Part shown: positions 25,648-35,634 of the stretch, in pieces | Numbering within the stretch: position 1 is the stretch's first letter | Layout: each line of letters begins with the position of its first letter | DNA from: Haloferax sulfurifontis ATCC BAA-897 | Lineage (GTDB): Archaea; Halobacteriota; Halobacteria; Halobacteriales; Haloferacaceae | Length of the DNA: 64,000 bases | Reading direction: 5' to 3' | NCBI RefSeq assembly: GCF_000337835.1 | Contig: NZ_AOLM01000003.1 | Coordinates: forward strand, 1-64,000 | Notes under the pieces: generated by a model | Told to the model about the DNA's origin: nothing | What the model saw: only the letters and a program-made list of their open reading frames with translations | Databases searched by the model: none | Made by a program: the position numbers and the translations under genes

Positions 25648-26619
25648 GTGAAATCTATCGTCGTCACCGAGTACGGGAGTTCCGACAGCCTCGAACTGTG
25701 TGAGACGGAGACGCCGGAGCCGGCCCCGGGCGAGGTCCGCATCGCCGTCGAGGCCGCCGGCATCAACTTCGCCGACATCATGCAACGCCGGGGAACCTAC
25801 CGAGACGGCCCGGAGCCGCCGTACACGCCGGGGATGGAGGCCGCGGGAACCATCGACGCGGTGGGTGAGGGCGTCGACCGCGAGGTCGGCGAGCGCGTCG
25901 TCGCCATGACCGGCGGCGGGGCGTACGCCGAGTCCGTCACCACGCCGGCCCCGACGCTGTTCGACGTGCCCGAGTCGATGTCGTTCGCCGAGGCCGCCGG
26001 CTTCCCCGTCCAGTTCCTCACCGCCTACAACTGCCTCCACGGGTGGGGCGACCTCGAAGACGACGACCGCGTGCTGATTCAGGCGGCCGCCGGCGGCGTC
26101 GGCACCGCGGCGGTCCAACTCGCCGCCCACGCCGGCGTCGAGACGTTCGGCACGGCCAGCACCGAGGAGAAACTCGACCTCGCGGCCGACCTCGGTCTCG
26201 ACCACGGCATCCAGTACACAGAAGGGGACTTCCGCGAGGTCGTCGCCGACGAGACCGACGGCGCGGGCGTCGACCTCGTTCTCGACGGCGTCGGCGGCGA
26301 GACGTTCGAGCGCAGTCTGGACGCCCTCGCCGACTTCGGCCGACTCGTCACCTACGGCGCGGCCTCCGGCGACGCGGCCGCGGCGGACCCGACGCGCCTG
26401 CTGTTCGAGAACAAGTCCGTCATCGGCTTCCACCTCGGAAGCGCCATGCAACAGCGCCCCGAGTCGATTCTCGGCGCGGTGCCGGAGCTGTCCGAACTGC
26501 TCGCCGCGGGCGAACTCGACGTGGTCGTCGGCGAGACGTTCGACCTCGAAGACGCCGCGGCGGCCCACGAGTACATCGAAGCCAGAAAGAGTCGCGGGAA
26601 AGTCGTCCTCGAACCGTAG
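25648..26619 (+). CDS. Zinc-independent NADPH:quinone oxidoreductase (MDR superfamily)
   Basis: 323 residues from a GTG at 25648. GroES-like N-terminal domain (NFADIMQRRGTYRDGPEPPY is the QOR signature) without the zinc-ligand cysteines of alcohol dehydrogenases. The Rossmann motif is AAAGGVGTAAVQLA. The C-terminal segment AAAAHEYIEARKSRGKVVL is typical of quinone oxidoreductases/crotonyl-CoA-reductase relatives. Probably an NADPH-dependent reductase of quinones or enones. Own transcription unit. Confidence 0.92.
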   Translation: MKSIVVTEYGSSDSLELCETETPEPAPGEVRIAVEAAGINFADIMQRRGTYRDGPEPPYTPGMEAAGTIDAVGEGVDREVGERVVAMTGGGAYAESVTTPAPTLFDVPESMSFAEAAGFPVQFLTAYNCLHGWGDLEDDDRVLIQAAAGGVGTAAVQLAAHAGVETFGTASTEEKLDLAADLGLDHGIQYTEGDFREVVADETDGAGVDLVLDGVGGETFERSLDALADFGRLVTYGAASGDAAAADPTRLLFENKSVIGFHLGSAMQQRPESILGAVPELSELLAAGELDVVVGETFDLEDAAAAHEYIEARKSRGKVVLEP

Positions 26620-26664
26620 CGGAGGGGGTTCGACGCGGTGCGACGCGGACGGGTTTTTTGCAGT

Positions 26665-28773
26665 TCAGTCGAGTTCGCGGGCGAGCACGTCGCGCAGGTC
26701 GGCGATGTCGGCCGCGCCGTAGGCGGCCTCGTCGCCGTCGACCGCGAGCGAGAGCGTCGCGTCGTCGGTCGTCGTTCCGAGTTCTACGACGGGCACGTCG
26801 CCCGCGAGGTCGCGCAGTGCGGCCTCGTCGGTCGTCTCGACGACGACGCGACCGGGCGTCTCCTCGAACAGCGAGACGTAGTCGGAGACGGACACGTCCG
26901 CGCCGACCTCGTCTGTGACCATCTCGGCCAGCGCGACCGCGAGGCCGCCGTGGCTCACGTCGTGGACGGCGACCGTGGACTCGTCGGCCGCGACGGCCCG
27001 AATCGTCTCGACCGCGGTCGCGGCGTCGGCGTCTTCAGGGAGCGCCGGGAAGGCGTCGGAGCCGCCGAGGTGTTCGAGGACCGTCGAGCCGCCGAGCGCG
27101 CCGCCGTCGAAGCCGACGAGGAACAGGTCTCCCTCGCCCGAAAGCGAGAGGCCGGGCGAGGAGCCGTCGGCCTTGCCGACCATCGCCAGCGTCGGCGTCG
27201 GCGGAATCGGGCCGGAGACGGAGTCGTTGTACAGCGAGACGTTGCCGCCGACGACCGGGACCGAGAGCGCCCGGCACATGTCGGCGAGGCCGTCGACGAT
27301 GCCCTTGAAGCCGCCGTACACGTCGGGCTTCTCGGGGTTGCCGCCGTTGAGGCAGTCGACGGTCGCGAGGGGCGACGCGCCCTTCGCGGCGAGGTTAGTC
27401 GCGTTCTCGAAGGCGACGGCGCGCGCGCCGTCGTACGGTGCGGCGGTCGTCCAGTTGGGGTCCGCGCCGCCGGTGAACGCGAGTTTCGTGTCGGCCTCGG
27501 GCACGTCGAGGAGCGCCGCGTCGTCGCCGGGGCGGCGGGCGGTCCGCAGGCCGACCTCGTGGTCGTACTGGCGGTAGACCCAGCGCTTCGAGGCCGTGTT
27601 GGGGTCGGAGACGACCGCTTCGACCGCCTCGGCGAGGTCGAACGCGGGCAGGTCGCGCGTCGCCGACTCGGGTTCGACCGAGTCGAGGTCGTTCATCGGC
27701 GCGCCCTCCGCGAGGAACTCCGGGGGCACGTCGACGACGGGTTCGCCGTCGAAGGTACAGACGTAGTTGCCCTCGGCGACCTCGCCGATGACGGCGCTCC
27801 CGAGGTCGAAGCGCGCGGCGAGTTCCCGCACGCGCTCGACGTTCTCGGGGGTCACCTCGTAGCACATGCGCTCTTGGGACTCCGAGAGGAGAATCTCGAA
27901 GGCGTTCATGTTCGGCTCGCGCTGGTGGACCTTTTCGAGGTCGATTTCGGCGCCGAAGCCGCCCTTGGCGACGAGTTCGGAGGACGCGCCGCCGAGGCCG
28001 GCGGCCCCGAGGTCGCGGGCGGACTCGACGAGCTCCTCGTCGATGAGCGCCTCGTTGCACTCGATGAGCAGTTTCTCCGTGTAGGGGTCGCCGACCTGCA
28101 CCGCGGGCCGGTCTTCGGTCTCGGCGTCCTCCGCGAGGTCCTCGCTGGCGAACGAGGCACCGCCGAGGCCGTCGCGGCCGGTCGAACTGCCGACGAGGAC
28201 GAGCTTGTTACCCGATTTCTGCGCTTCGGCCGTGACGAGGCGGTCGGCCGAAAGCAGGCCGACGCAGGCGACGTTGACCAGTGGGTTGCCCTCGTAGTTC
28301 TCGTGGAACGAAGTCGAGCCGGTCACGGTCGGGACGCCGATGGCGTTGCCGTAGTCGGCGATGCCCTCGACGACGCCGTCGAGGAGGTACCGCGAGTGCT
28401 CGCGGTCGAAGTCGCCGAAGTAGAGGCAGTCGGCGAGCGCGATGGGGTACGCGCCCATCGAGAGGGTGTCGCGGACGATGCCGCCGACGCCCGTGGCCGC
28501 GCCGTCGTAGGGGTCGACGTAGGAGGGGTGGTTGTGGCTCTCGATACCGAGCGTGATGTAGGTGTCGTCGTCCAGAGCGACGACCGCCGCGTCGTCACCG
28601 GGGCCGATGACGACCTGGTCGCCCTCCGAGTCGAACGCCGACAGAAGCGGGCGAGACGACCGGTAGGCGCAGTGTTCGCTCCAGAGGTTCTCGAAGAGTA
28701 TCTCCTCGGCCGGCGTCGGGTCTCGACCGAGCTCGGCGACGACGAGGTCGCGGTCCGCGTCGGAAAGCGTCAT
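26665..28773 (-). CDS. purL: Phosphoribosylformylglycinamidine synthase subunit PurL
   Basis: 702 residues, typical for small archaeal/Gram-positive PurL. Conserved segments: [17 protein letters not shown] with the catalytic His, [29 protein letters not shown], and a second AIRS-like half ([22 protein letters not shown]). With PurS and PurQ it converts FGAR to FGAM in purine synthesis using ATP and ammonia. PurS/PurQ are not adjacent here. Confidence 0.97.
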   Translation of the reverse strand: MTLSDADRDLVVAELGRDPTPAEEILFENLWSEHCAYRSSRPLLSAFDSEGDQVVIGPGDDAAVVALDDDTYITLGIESHNHPSYVDPYDGAATGVGGIVRDTLSMGAYPIALADCLYFGDFDREHSRYLLDGVVEGIADYGNAIGVPTVTGSTSFHENYEGNPLVNVACVGLLSADRLVTAEAQKSGNKLVLVGSSTGRDGLGGASFASEDLAEDAETEDRPAVQVGDPYTEKLLIECNEALIDEELVESARDLGAAGLGGASSELVAKGGFGAEIDLEKVHQREPNMNAFEILLSESQERMCYEVTPENVERVRELAARFDLGSAVIGEVAEGNYVCTFDGEPVVDVPPEFLAEGAPMNDLDSVEPESATRDLPAFDLAEAVEAVVSDPNTASKRWVYRQYDHEVGLRTARRPGDDAALLDVPEADTKLAFTGGADPNWTTAAPYDGARAVAFENATNLAAKGASPLATVDCLNGGNPEKPDVYGGFKGIVDGLADMCRALSVPVVGGNVSLYNDSVSGPIPPTPTLAMVGKADGSSPGLSLSGEGDLFLVGFDGGALGGSTVLEHLGGSDAFPALPEDADAATAVETIRAVAADESTVAVHDVSHGGLAVALAEMVTDEVGADVSVSDYVSLFEETPGRVVVETTDEAALRDLAGDVPVVELGTTTDDATLSLAVDGDEAAYGAADIADLRDVLARELD

Positions 28774-28870
28774 TCACTGGTATGGTCAGAACGCACATTG
28801 TAAACCCTTTCTATGTGCACGAATGTGCCCAAAATGTGGCCGGGGTCGCCGTCGCCGTCCGCGATCCGAC

Positions 28871-29305
28871 TCACGCGGGCGTGTACGGCGGCGACTCGGC
28901 GCGGATAATCTCCGTCAGCTCGTGCATCTCGTCTTGGAGCAACACGAGTAGGTCGTCCATCGTGACGATGCCCGTGAGCTTGCCGCCGTCGGTTATCGGC
29001 GCGCGCCGGACGCCGTGTTCCCGCATCTGCCGGAACAGGTCGAAGACCCCCACGCCGGCGTCGACGGTGAACGGTTTCTCGGTCATCACGTCTCTCGCCG
29101 TCATCCCGCTCGTGTCGCCGCCGGCGGCGACGCAGTTGAGCGCGATGTCGCGGTCCGTCACGATGCCTCGGATGTCGTCACCGTCCGCGATGACGACTGA
29201 ACCGACGTTTCGGTCCTCCATCAGCGTCGCCAGCTCTCGAATCGGCGTGTCTTCCCTCGCTGTCACCAGTTCGTCTTTCGGCCGTGCGATGTCTCGTACA
29301 GTCAT
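28871..29305 (-). CDS. Tandem CBS-domain protein
   Basis: 144 residues; ATG at 29305 (MTVRDIARPKDE). Two CBS domains: 9-60 (IRELATLMEDRNVGSVVIAD ... GIVTDRDIA) and 75-130 (VFDLFRQMREHGVRRAPITD ... GIVTMDDLL). A pair forms a Bateman module that binds adenosyl ligands (AMP, ATP, SAM) and usually regulates a partner protein. There is no attached catalytic domain. A TATA-like AATAATAT near 29366-29376 gives an approximately 37-base leader. Confidence 0.9.
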   Translation of the reverse strand: MTVRDIARPKDELVTAREDTPIRELATLMEDRNVGSVVIADGDDIRGIVTDRDIALNCVAAGGDTSGMTARDVMTEKPFTVDAGVGVFDLFRQMREHGVRRAPITDGGKLTGIVTMDDLLVLLQDEMHELTEIIRAESPPYTPA

Positions 29306-29609
29306 CTCTCTCACCCGGTGGACCCACGCGGTGGGTACGCCACCGTGCGAACGGTTCGTCCCCCGCGATATTATTTCTGTATTCTTACACTTCGTCCAGT
29401 TTCGGCGGTCTGTCGGCACGCGCGGACTGTCTGCGGACGCTGACGGTCTCTCGGGTCGACCGCGTTCTCGCGCCGGTCGCGCGCTCACCGCAAGCGGCGA
29501 GGCGACGGAGTGTGCCGATTCGCCAGTCCGCCGACACCGTGCGTGAGGGACACACGCCAATCACACCGGGACCGGGGCGCTTTTTTAGCCTCCATCGTTA
29601 GGAGACGGT
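29306..29609. other. Divergent promoter region
   Basis: 304 bases between divergent CBS and PHP genes. It holds an AT-rich patch (29366-29384) that can serve the CBS gene and a CTTTTTTAG box at 29580-29588 spaced about 25 bases from the GTG start at 29610. No gene or strong RNA structure was seen. Confidence 0.5.
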
Positions 29610-30293
29610 GTGTTATCGGTCGAGTTGCACTCGCATTCGTCTCTGTCCTACGACGGGCGGGACCCAATCGAGTACCTCCTCGAACAGGCGGTCGCGGTCG
29701 GCTTGGACGCCCTCGCCGTGACCGACCACGACGAGATAGACGCCAGCCTCGAAGCCGCGGAGCTCGCGGCCGACTACGGGCTGGTCGGCATCCCGGGGAT
29801 GGAAGTCACCTGCGCCGCGGGCCACGTCCTCGCCTTGGGCGTCGAGGAACTGATTCCGGCTGGGCTGTCGTACGACGAGACGCTCGACCGCATCCGCGAC
29901 GCGGGCGGCATCGCGGTCATCCCGCACCCGTTCCAGAAGTCGCGTCACGGCGTCGCCCCCCACATCACGAGCGCGCAACTCGCCAGCGCCGACGCCATCG
30001 AAATCTACAACTCGCGGCTCCTCACCGGCATCGCCAACCAGCGCGCCGAGCGGTTCGCCAAGCGCCGGAACCTCCCGATGACCGCCGGGAGCGACGCCCA
30101 CATCGCGGAGATGGTCGGCCAGGCGGTCACCGAGGTCGGCACCGACACCCGAAGCGCCGACGCCATCCTCTCGGCGGTCGCCGACGGTCGGACCAGCGTC
30201 GTCGGCAACAAGACCCCGTGGCGCATCTCGTTCCGGCAGGCCGCCGGCGGCGCGACCCGGCGACTGAAACACGCCCTGACGGACCTGTTCTGA
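29610..30293 (+). CDS. PHP-domain phosphoesterase
   Basis: 227 residues from a leaderless-looking GTG at 29610. The metal ligands are intact: HSHSSLS (H7, H9), TDHDEID, E in GMEVTCAAGHVLA, IPHPF, and the terminal AGSDAHIAEM. PHP proteins hydrolyse phosphate esters (histidinol phosphate, oligonucleotides, 3',5'-bisphosphates). This stand-alone form most resembles TrpH/YciV-like nucleases. Its stop overlaps the start of the next gene by one base (TGATG), indicating coupled translation with the asparagine-synthase-like gene. Confidence 0.9.
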   Translation: MLSVELHSHSSLSYDGRDPIEYLLEQAVAVGLDALAVTDHDEIDASLEAAELAADYGLVGIPGMEVTCAAGHVLALGVEELIPAGLSYDETLDRIRDAGGIAVIPHPFQKSRHGVAPHITSAQLASADAIEIYNSRLLTGIANQRAERFAKRRNLPMTAGSDAHIAEMVGQAVTEVGTDTRSADAILSAVADGRTSVVGNKTPWRISFRQAAGGATRRLKHALTDLF

Positions 30294-31384
30294 TGCGCGG
30301 CGCGTCTCCCGACCTCGTCCGGCAGGCCCTCGCCGACCGCGACTCGCTCCCCGGCACCGCGGGCTTCGCGGGCGAACTCGACGGCCGACTCGTCCGCGAC
30401 GTGCTCGGTCGCCAGCCGCTTTTCTCCGACCGCGCCGACCCCGCGACGTGGTCGTTCGACCACCGCGACCTCGACGACCCGGTCGCCGTCCCCGCGGGCC
30501 ACGCCCGCGAGACGGCCGGTGAAGCCGCCGGCGACGACGAACGCGTCTGGTCGCTTCCCGACCCGCCGGCCGCGACCGACCGCGACGCCGCGCTCGACCG
30601 CGTCCGCGACGCCGTGCTCGACTCGGTCCGGTCGGTCAGCGACGACGGCCTCGCCGTGGCCTTCTCCGGCGGCGTCGACTCCGCGGTCGTCGCGTCGGGC
30701 GTCCCCGACGCCCCCTGTTACGTCGCCGGCTTCGAGGGCTCCCACGACGTCGCCGCCGCCCGCGAGGCCGCCGCCGCGATGGACCGCGACCTCGCCGTGG
30801 TCGAACTCACCCACGAGGCGCTCGAACGCGCCGTGCCGGAAATCGTCGCCGCGCTCGGGCGGACGAACCCGATGGACGTGCAAATCGTCCTGCCGCTGTA
30901 CCTGCTCGCCGAGCGAGTCGCCGCAGACGGCCACGACCGCCTCGCGGTCGGGCAGGGCGCTGACGAACTGTTCGGCGGCTACGCGAAGGTCCAGAAAGCG
31001 CCCGACGACCCCCGCGTCGAGGCCGAGACGGTCCGCGGGGCCGCCCGCGAGATGATTCTCACGCTCCCCGACCAGCTCGAACGCGACCTGCTCGTGCTCC
31101 GCGCCGCCGGGGTCGAACCCGTCGCGCCGCTCCTCCGCGACCGCGTGGTCGAGGCGGCGCTCCCGCTCCCCGGCGCGTTACTCGTCGACGGCGACCGGCG
31201 GAAGGTCGCACTCAGGGAGGCCGCCAGCGGCGTGCTCCCCGAATCGGTCGCCGAGGCGGACAAGAAGGCGGTCCAGTACGGGACCTACGCCTCGCGCGAA
31301 CTCGACCGACTCGCGCGGCAGGCGGGGTTCAAACGACGGATGGAGAACCACGTCGAGCGGTACGTCGAATCGCTCGTCGAGTAG
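30293..31384 (+). CDS. Asparagine-synthase-like PP-loop protein lacking the glutaminase domain
   Basis: 363 residues, ATG at 30293. The AsnB synthetase domain is present with PP-loop SGGVDS at 125-130 and the GQGADELFGGY segment. The N-terminal ~100 residues retain part of the outline of the AsnB N-terminal domain (GTAGFAGELDGRLVRDVLGRQ), but there is no N-terminal cysteine at position 2, so no glutaminase. It would adenylate a carboxylate or other substrate and must take nitrogen from free ammonia or another donor. Coupled to the PHP gene. Confidence 0.85.
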   Translation: MRGASPDLVRQALADRDSLPGTAGFAGELDGRLVRDVLGRQPLFSDRADPATWSFDHRDLDDPVAVPAGHARETAGEAAGDDERVWSLPDPPAATDRDAALDRVRDAVLDSVRSVSDDGLAVAFSGGVDSAVVASGVPDAPCYVAGFEGSHDVAAAREAAAAMDRDLAVVELTHEALERAVPEIVAALGRTNPMDVQIVLPLYLLAERVAADGHDRLAVGQGADELFGGYAKVQKAPDDPRVEAETVRGAAREMILTLPDQLERDLLVLRAAGVEPVAPLLRDRVVEAALPLPGALLVDGDRRKVALREAASGVLPESVAEADKKAVQYGTYASRELDRLARQAGFKRRMENHVERYVESLVE

Positions 31385-31422
31385 GCCGGTTCCGCGCGGT
31401 TTCGGGCGTCAGTCCGTTCGGC

Positions 31423-31905
31423 TCAGTTCTCCGTTTCGTCGTCGCGCACGACCTCGATTGCCTCCAGCGCGAACTGCACCGTGTCGGGGTCGAGGTCGCT
31501 CTCGCGGAGGTCGGACTCGTCGTACCACGCCCAGACCTCGGGGTCGGCCTCGCCCGCCGCGGGGTCGATGTCGCGGGAGTCCACGCGGGCGTAGAAGACG
31601 TGGTCGATGTGCTGGTGGCCGACCGAGCCGTCGCCGTGGACGTTGATGTCGTAGAGCATCTGCTGGCGAGGCTGTGGGAGCGTTTGGCCGGCGGGCGCGG
31701 GGACGGAGTCGGTGTCGTCGACGAGTTCCGGGTCGAGACCCGTCTCCTCGCGGACCTCGCGGAGGCCGGCCTCGTGAGGGAGTTCGTCGCGGTCGACGTG
31801 ACCGCCCGGCGGGATGCGGATGCCGAGGCGCTCGTGTCTGTGGAGCGCCACCGCGCCGTCGTTGACGATGTACACGGTCGAGGTGAAATGTCGGGTCGTC
31901 TCCAT
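31423..31905 (-). CDS. Nudix hydrolase
   Basis: 160 residues; ATG at 31905 (METTRHFTST). The Nudix box Gx5Ex7REUxEExGU is complete at 35-57 (G35, E41, R49-E50, E53-E54, G56). Substrates are nucleoside diphosphates linked to another moiety; specificity unknown. The C-terminus is acidic. The spacer behind the start (31906-32036) is purine-rich low complexity with a repeated CCATGGCTGT. Confidence 0.88.
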   Translation of the reverse strand: METTRHFTSTVYIVNDGAVALHRHERLGIRIPPGGHVDRDELPHEAGLREVREETGLDPELVDDTDSVPAPAGQTLPQPRQQMLYDINVHGDGSVGHQHIDHVFYARVDSRDIDPAAGEADPEVWAWYDESDLRESDLDPDTVQFALEAIEVVRDDETEN

Positions 31906-32036
31906 GGCTGTGGCTCCGGAGCGAGCGCCATGGCTGTTGCGGAACGAGGCGGGACAGGGCGAGACGGAGCGGAGTGGAACGAAACGAGGCGAGGCGAGCC
32001 GAGACGCGACGGCGCGAAACGAACGGACCGACCGGG

Positions 32037-33035
32037 TTAGGGCAGTTGGACCTGCTCTTCGGCTTCGAGCAGTTCGTGGTAGCGGTTGCGGATGGTGACC
32101 TCGGAGATGTTGGCGACCTCGGAGACCTCGTTTTGGGTCACCTTCTCGTTGGTGAGAAGCGAGGCCGCGTAGACGGCGGCGGCGGCGAGGCCGACCGGCG
32201 ACTTGCCGGAGTGAACGCCCTGTTCTTTGGCGTTCTTCAAGAGCTGTCGGGCGCGCCGCTCGGACTCGTCGGAGAGACCGAGATCGCTGGCGAACCGCGG
32301 GACGTACTGCTCGGGGTCGGCGGGCTTGATTTCGAGCTTCAGCTCGCGGACGACGTACCGATAGGTGCGGGCGATTTCGTCCTTCTCGACGCGCGAGACG
32401 CTCGTAATCTCGTCGAGCGAGCGCGGGGTGTCGGCCATGCGGGCGGCGGCGTACAGCGCCGACGTGGCGACGCCCTCGATGGAGCGACCGGGAAGCAGGT
32501 CGTCGTCGAGCGCGCGGCGATAGATGACCGAGGCGGTCTCGCGGACGTTGTCCGGGAGGCCGAGCGCCGACGCCATGCGGTCGATTTCGCCGAGCGCCTG
32601 CTTGAGGTTGCGCTCTTTCGAGTCGCGGGTGCGGAACCGCTCGTTCCACGTGCGAAGCCGTTGCATCTTCTCGCGCTGGCGGGACGACAGCGAGCGACCG
32701 TAGGCGTCTTTGTTCTGCCAGCCGATGTTGGTCGACAGCCCCTTGTCGTGCATCATGTTCGTCGTGGGCGCGCCGACGCGGGACTTCTGGTCCTTCTCCG
32801 AGGAGTTGAACGCGCGCCACTCGGGGCCGTGGTCGATTTCGTTTTCCTCCACGACGAGGCCGCAGTCGTCACAGACCGTCTCGCCGTGTTCGGTGTCGGA
32901 GACGAGGCTCTCCGAGCCGCACTCGGGACACGAGGGCGTCTGCTCCCGCTCGGTGTCGGTCTGTTCGGTATCGTTCGTATTCTCTTTGCGCACGCGCGCG
33001 TTGCCGGTCGTGAAACGTCGGACACTGTCTGTCAT
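32037..33035 (-). CDS. tfb: Transcription initiation factor TFB
   Basis: 332 residues. Zinc ribbon C36-C39/C55-C58 (CPECG, CDDCG), B-finger/reader region (PEWRAFNSSEKDQKSRVG), then two cyclin folds (about 135-220 and 230-325) ending in a helix-turn-helix (SEVTIRNRYHELL). It recruits RNA polymerase to TBP-bound promoters. Haloarchaea have several TFB paralogues; which one this is cannot be told. TATA-like GATATAAG on the minus strand near 33100-33107 gives about a 40-base leader. Confidence 0.96.
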   Translation of the reverse strand: MTDSVRRFTTGNARVRKENTNDTEQTDTEREQTPSCPECGSESLVSDTEHGETVCDDCGLVVEENEIDHGPEWRAFNSSEKDQKSRVGAPTTNMMHDKGLSTNIGWQNKDAYGRSLSSRQREKMQRLRTWNERFRTRDSKERNLKQALGEIDRMASALGLPDNVRETASVIYRRALDDDLLPGRSIEGVATSALYAAARMADTPRSLDEITSVSRVEKDEIARTYRYVVRELKLEIKPADPEQYVPRFASDLGLSDESERRARQLLKNAKEQGVHSGKSPVGLAAAAVYAASLLTNEKVTQNEVSEVANISEVTIRNRYHELLEAEEQVQLP

Positions 33036-33256
33036 TTGTGTGCGAGAGAAGCAACTGGGAACGGTCGTTCTCCGTCTATTCGTATCGGCCCTCGTTACTT
33101 ATATCTGACGGCGGTAGAAGGACGGAATAACGGCGGGTTCGCACGGTCGGACCCGGCCGCCTCGCCGGTGGTCTCGACCGGCCGGGGTCGCGCCGGGGAC
33201 CGGACGAAACGACCCACACCGAAACCCTTACTCCCGGTCTCCGTTTCCTCCGATAC

Positions 33257-33535
33257 ATGAGCGATACGCCCGTCGACGCCGACGAGGTTCGACACGTCGC
33301 CGAGTTGGCGCGGGTCGACCTCGACGAGGACGAGGTCGAGGAGTTCGCGGCGCAGTTCGCGGACATCCTCGGCTACTTCGACGCCCTCGACGAGGTCCCC
33401 GAAGTCGACCGCGAGGACGAACTGGTGAACGTGATGCGCCCCGACGAGGTCCGCGAGGGCCTCACCCAAGAGGAGGCGCTCTCGAACGCCGCAGAGACCG
33501 AAGACGGCTTCTTCAAGGGTCCGCGGGTGTCGTAG
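33257..33535 (+). CDS. gatC: Glu-tRNA(Gln)/Asp-tRNA(Asn) amidotransferase subunit C
   Basis: 92 residues, full length. It opens with the GatC pattern DEVRHVAELARVDLDEDEVE and ends in DGFFKGPRVS, the segment that threads between GatA and GatB. Its TAG stop directly abuts the gatA ATG. Promoter CCTTACT lies about 28 bases upstream, so translation is probably leaderless. Confidence 0.95.
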   Translation: MSDTPVDADEVRHVAELARVDLDEDEVEEFAAQFADILGYFDALDEVPEVDREDELVNVMRPDEVREGLTQEEALSNAAETEDGFFKGPRVS

Positions 33536-34807
33536 ATGTCGCTGAACGCCTTCATCACGAAAGAGACGCTCGACGGCTCCGACGACGGCCCGCTTTCGGG
33601 CAAGACCGTCGCCGTCAAGGACAACATCTCCACGGAGGGACTGCGGACGACCTGCGGCTCCGCGATGCTCGAAGACTACGTCCCGCCGTACGACGCGACC
33701 GTCGTCGAACTCCTGAAGGACGCCGGCGCGACCATCGTCGGCAAGGCCAACATGGACGAGTTCGGCATGGGCACGACGACCGAGACCTCGGCGTTCGGCC
33801 CGACGAAGAACCCCGTCGACGAGTCCCGCGTCCCCGGCGGCTCCTCCGGCGGCTCCGCGGCCGCCGTCGCCGCCGGCGAGGCCGACCTCGCGCTCGGCAC
33901 CGACACGGGCGGCTCCATCCGCTGTCCCGCCGCGTTCTGCGGCGTCGTCGGCATCAAGCCGACTTACGGCCTCGTCTCGCGCTACGGCCTCGTCGCCTAC
34001 GCGAACTCCCTCGAACAGATCGGCCCCATCGCCCCGACCGTCGAGGACGCCGCCGCGCTCCTCGACGTCATCGCCGGCCCCGACGACCGCGACGGCACGA
34101 CCCGCGACGCCGGCGCCGACTCGAACTACGCCGCGGCCGCCGACGGCGACGTCGAAGGGCTCACCATCGGCGTCCCGACCGAGTTCGTCGAGGGCGCGGA
34201 CGACGGCGTCGAAGCGGCGTTCTGGGACGCGCTCGACGAACTCGAAGCGCAGGGCGCGGAGTACCGCGAGGTCAGCATGCCCTCCGTCGAGAAGGCCGTC
34301 GCCGCCTACTACGTCATCGCCATGTCCGAGGCGTCGTCGAACCTCGCTCGCTTCGACGGCGTCCGCTACGGCAAGTCCGGCGGCTACGACGGCAACTGGA
34401 ACGAGGCGTTCGCCCGCGCCCGCGAGGAGGGCTTCGGCTCCGAGGTCAAACGCCGCATCCTCCTCGGCACCTACGCCCTCTCCGCGGGCTACCACGACAA
34501 GTACTACGCGAAGGCCCAGGACGCCCGCGCGTGGGTCAAACAGGACTTCGACGAGGCGTTCGAGGACGTCGACGTCGTCGCCTCGCCGACGATGCCCGTC
34601 CCGCCGTTCGAACTCGGCGAGAGCCTCGACGACCCGCTCCAGATGTACCTCGCCGACGCCAACACCGTGCCGGTGAACCTCGCGAACCTCCCCGCCATCT
34701 CGGTTCCGGCGGGCGAGACCGACGGCCTCCCCGTCGGCCTCCAACTCATCGGCCCCAAGTTCGGCGAGGAGACCATCGTCCGCGCGGCGTCCGCGGTCGA
34801 GAACTAA
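33536..34807 (+). CDS. gatA: Glu-tRNA(Gln)/Asp-tRNA(Asn) amidotransferase subunit A
   Basis: 423 residues. Amidase-signature enzyme with catalytic Lys in VAVKDN (K28), the cis-Ser in GGSSGGSAAA (about 103-107), and nucleophilic Ser in TGGSIRCPA (S127). GatA supplies ammonia from glutamine for transamidation of misacylated tRNA by GatB, which is not in the window. Starts immediately after gatC. It is slightly shorter than bacterial GatA, with the C-terminal helix reduced. Confidence 0.95.
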   Translation: MSLNAFITKETLDGSDDGPLSGKTVAVKDNISTEGLRTTCGSAMLEDYVPPYDATVVELLKDAGATIVGKANMDEFGMGTTTETSAFGPTKNPVDESRVPGGSSGGSAAAVAAGEADLALGTDTGGSIRCPAAFCGVVGIKPTYGLVSRYGLVAYANSLEQIGPIAPTVEDAAALLDVIAGPDDRDGTTRDAGADSNYAAAADGDVEGLTIGVPTEFVEGADDGVEAAFWDALDELEAQGAEYREVSMPSVEKAVAAYYVIAMSEASSNLARFDGVRYGKSGGYDGNWNEAFARAREEGFGSEVKRRILLGTYALSAGYHDKYYAKAQDARAWVKQDFDEAFEDVDVVASPTMPVPPFELGESLDDPLQMYLADANTVPVNLANLPAISVPAGETDGLPVGLQLIGPKFGEETIVRAASAVEN

Positions 34808-34885
34808 CGCGAGAACTCCTTTTCGCGGCACCGAGCGGCGACCGAGACGCTCGGTCCCGCGTCGTCGGTCGCCGTCAGGGTTCAA

Positions 34886-35545
34886 CTAGCCCCGAAACAG
34901 GTTCATCACTTCGTCGGCCACGTCCGACTCGACGCCGAGGACGTAGCGGTGGCCGGCTTCGAGGACGGTGTCGGGGCCGCCGATTCGGTTCCCCTGATAG
35001 TCGACGATGATGAGGCACCCCTGTGGGAGTCGAACTTCGTCGAGTCGCTTGCCGGCGACGGGGGCGCGTTCGGCGACTTCGACCTCCACGATTTCGACGT
35101 TGCCGCCGACGTCTTCGATAGTCCGAACGCCGCCGTCGGCGATTTCGTTGGTCGCCGCCCGTGCGCCGAGTCGCTCGGGAAAGACGAGTCCGTCCACGAA
35201 CTCCTCGTAGAGTTCGTCCGGCGTCCCGGTGATTCGCATGACGGTTCGGACGTCCGACATCCGCTGAGCGGCCAGACAGACGGCGAAGTTAGTGGACTCG
35301 TCGCCGGTGAGCGCGGCGACCACGTCGCTCCGCTCCGGTTGTGCCTGTCTGAGTATCTCCGGACGGGAGGCGTCTCCCTCGATGACGGTGGCGATGTACC
35401 TGTCGGCGACGTCCGGGATTCGGTCGGGGTCCGCTTCGACGATGACCACGTCGTGGCCGCGGTCGGAGAGGAGTTCGGCCGTCCGAAGGCCCAACTCCCC
35501 ACCGCCGGCGACGACGACGCGCAAGTGTGTCTCTGGGTCGGGCAT
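34886..35545 (-). CDS. TrkA-type NAD-binding (RCK/KTN) regulatory protein
   Basis: 219 residues with one RCK_N domain (VVVAGGGELGLRTAELL, then acidic IVEADPDR) and one RCK_C domain (about 140-215). It binds nucleotides and gates a membrane partner. It lies 89 bases downstream of the APC permease on the same strand, suggesting it regulates that transporter rather than a Trk channel; this is inference from position. Confidence 0.85.
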   Translation of the reverse strand: MPDPETHLRVVVAGGGELGLRTAELLSDRGHDVVIVEADPDRIPDVADRYIATVIEGDASRPEILRQAQPERSDVVAALTGDESTNFAVCLAAQRMSDVRTVMRITGTPDELYEEFVDGLVFPERLGARAATNEIADGGVRTIEDVGGNVEIVEVEVAERAPVAGKRLDEVRLPQGCLIIVDYQGNRIGGPDTVLEAGHRYVLGVESDVADEVMNLFRG

Positions 35546-35634
35546 GCGTGTGAATTGGTGTCGGCGTGTAGTAGTCGTCTCGGTGCGGCGTCTCGGCGGC
35601 GAGGGGGTCTCGGACCCCGCTGTCGGTTCGTTGG

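Noticed and set aside
26638..28803. 721-codon frame antisense to purL
   Set aside because: Mirror of purL codon bias; no motif.
31906..32036. Purine-rich spacer between the Nudix and tfb genes as a regulatory RNA
   Set aside because: No stable hairpin or promoter box was found, only low-complexity sequence and a duplicated CCATGGCTGT.
33095..34885. 596-codon frame antisense to gatC-gatA
   Set aside because: Shadow of gatC-gatA; low-complexity composition.
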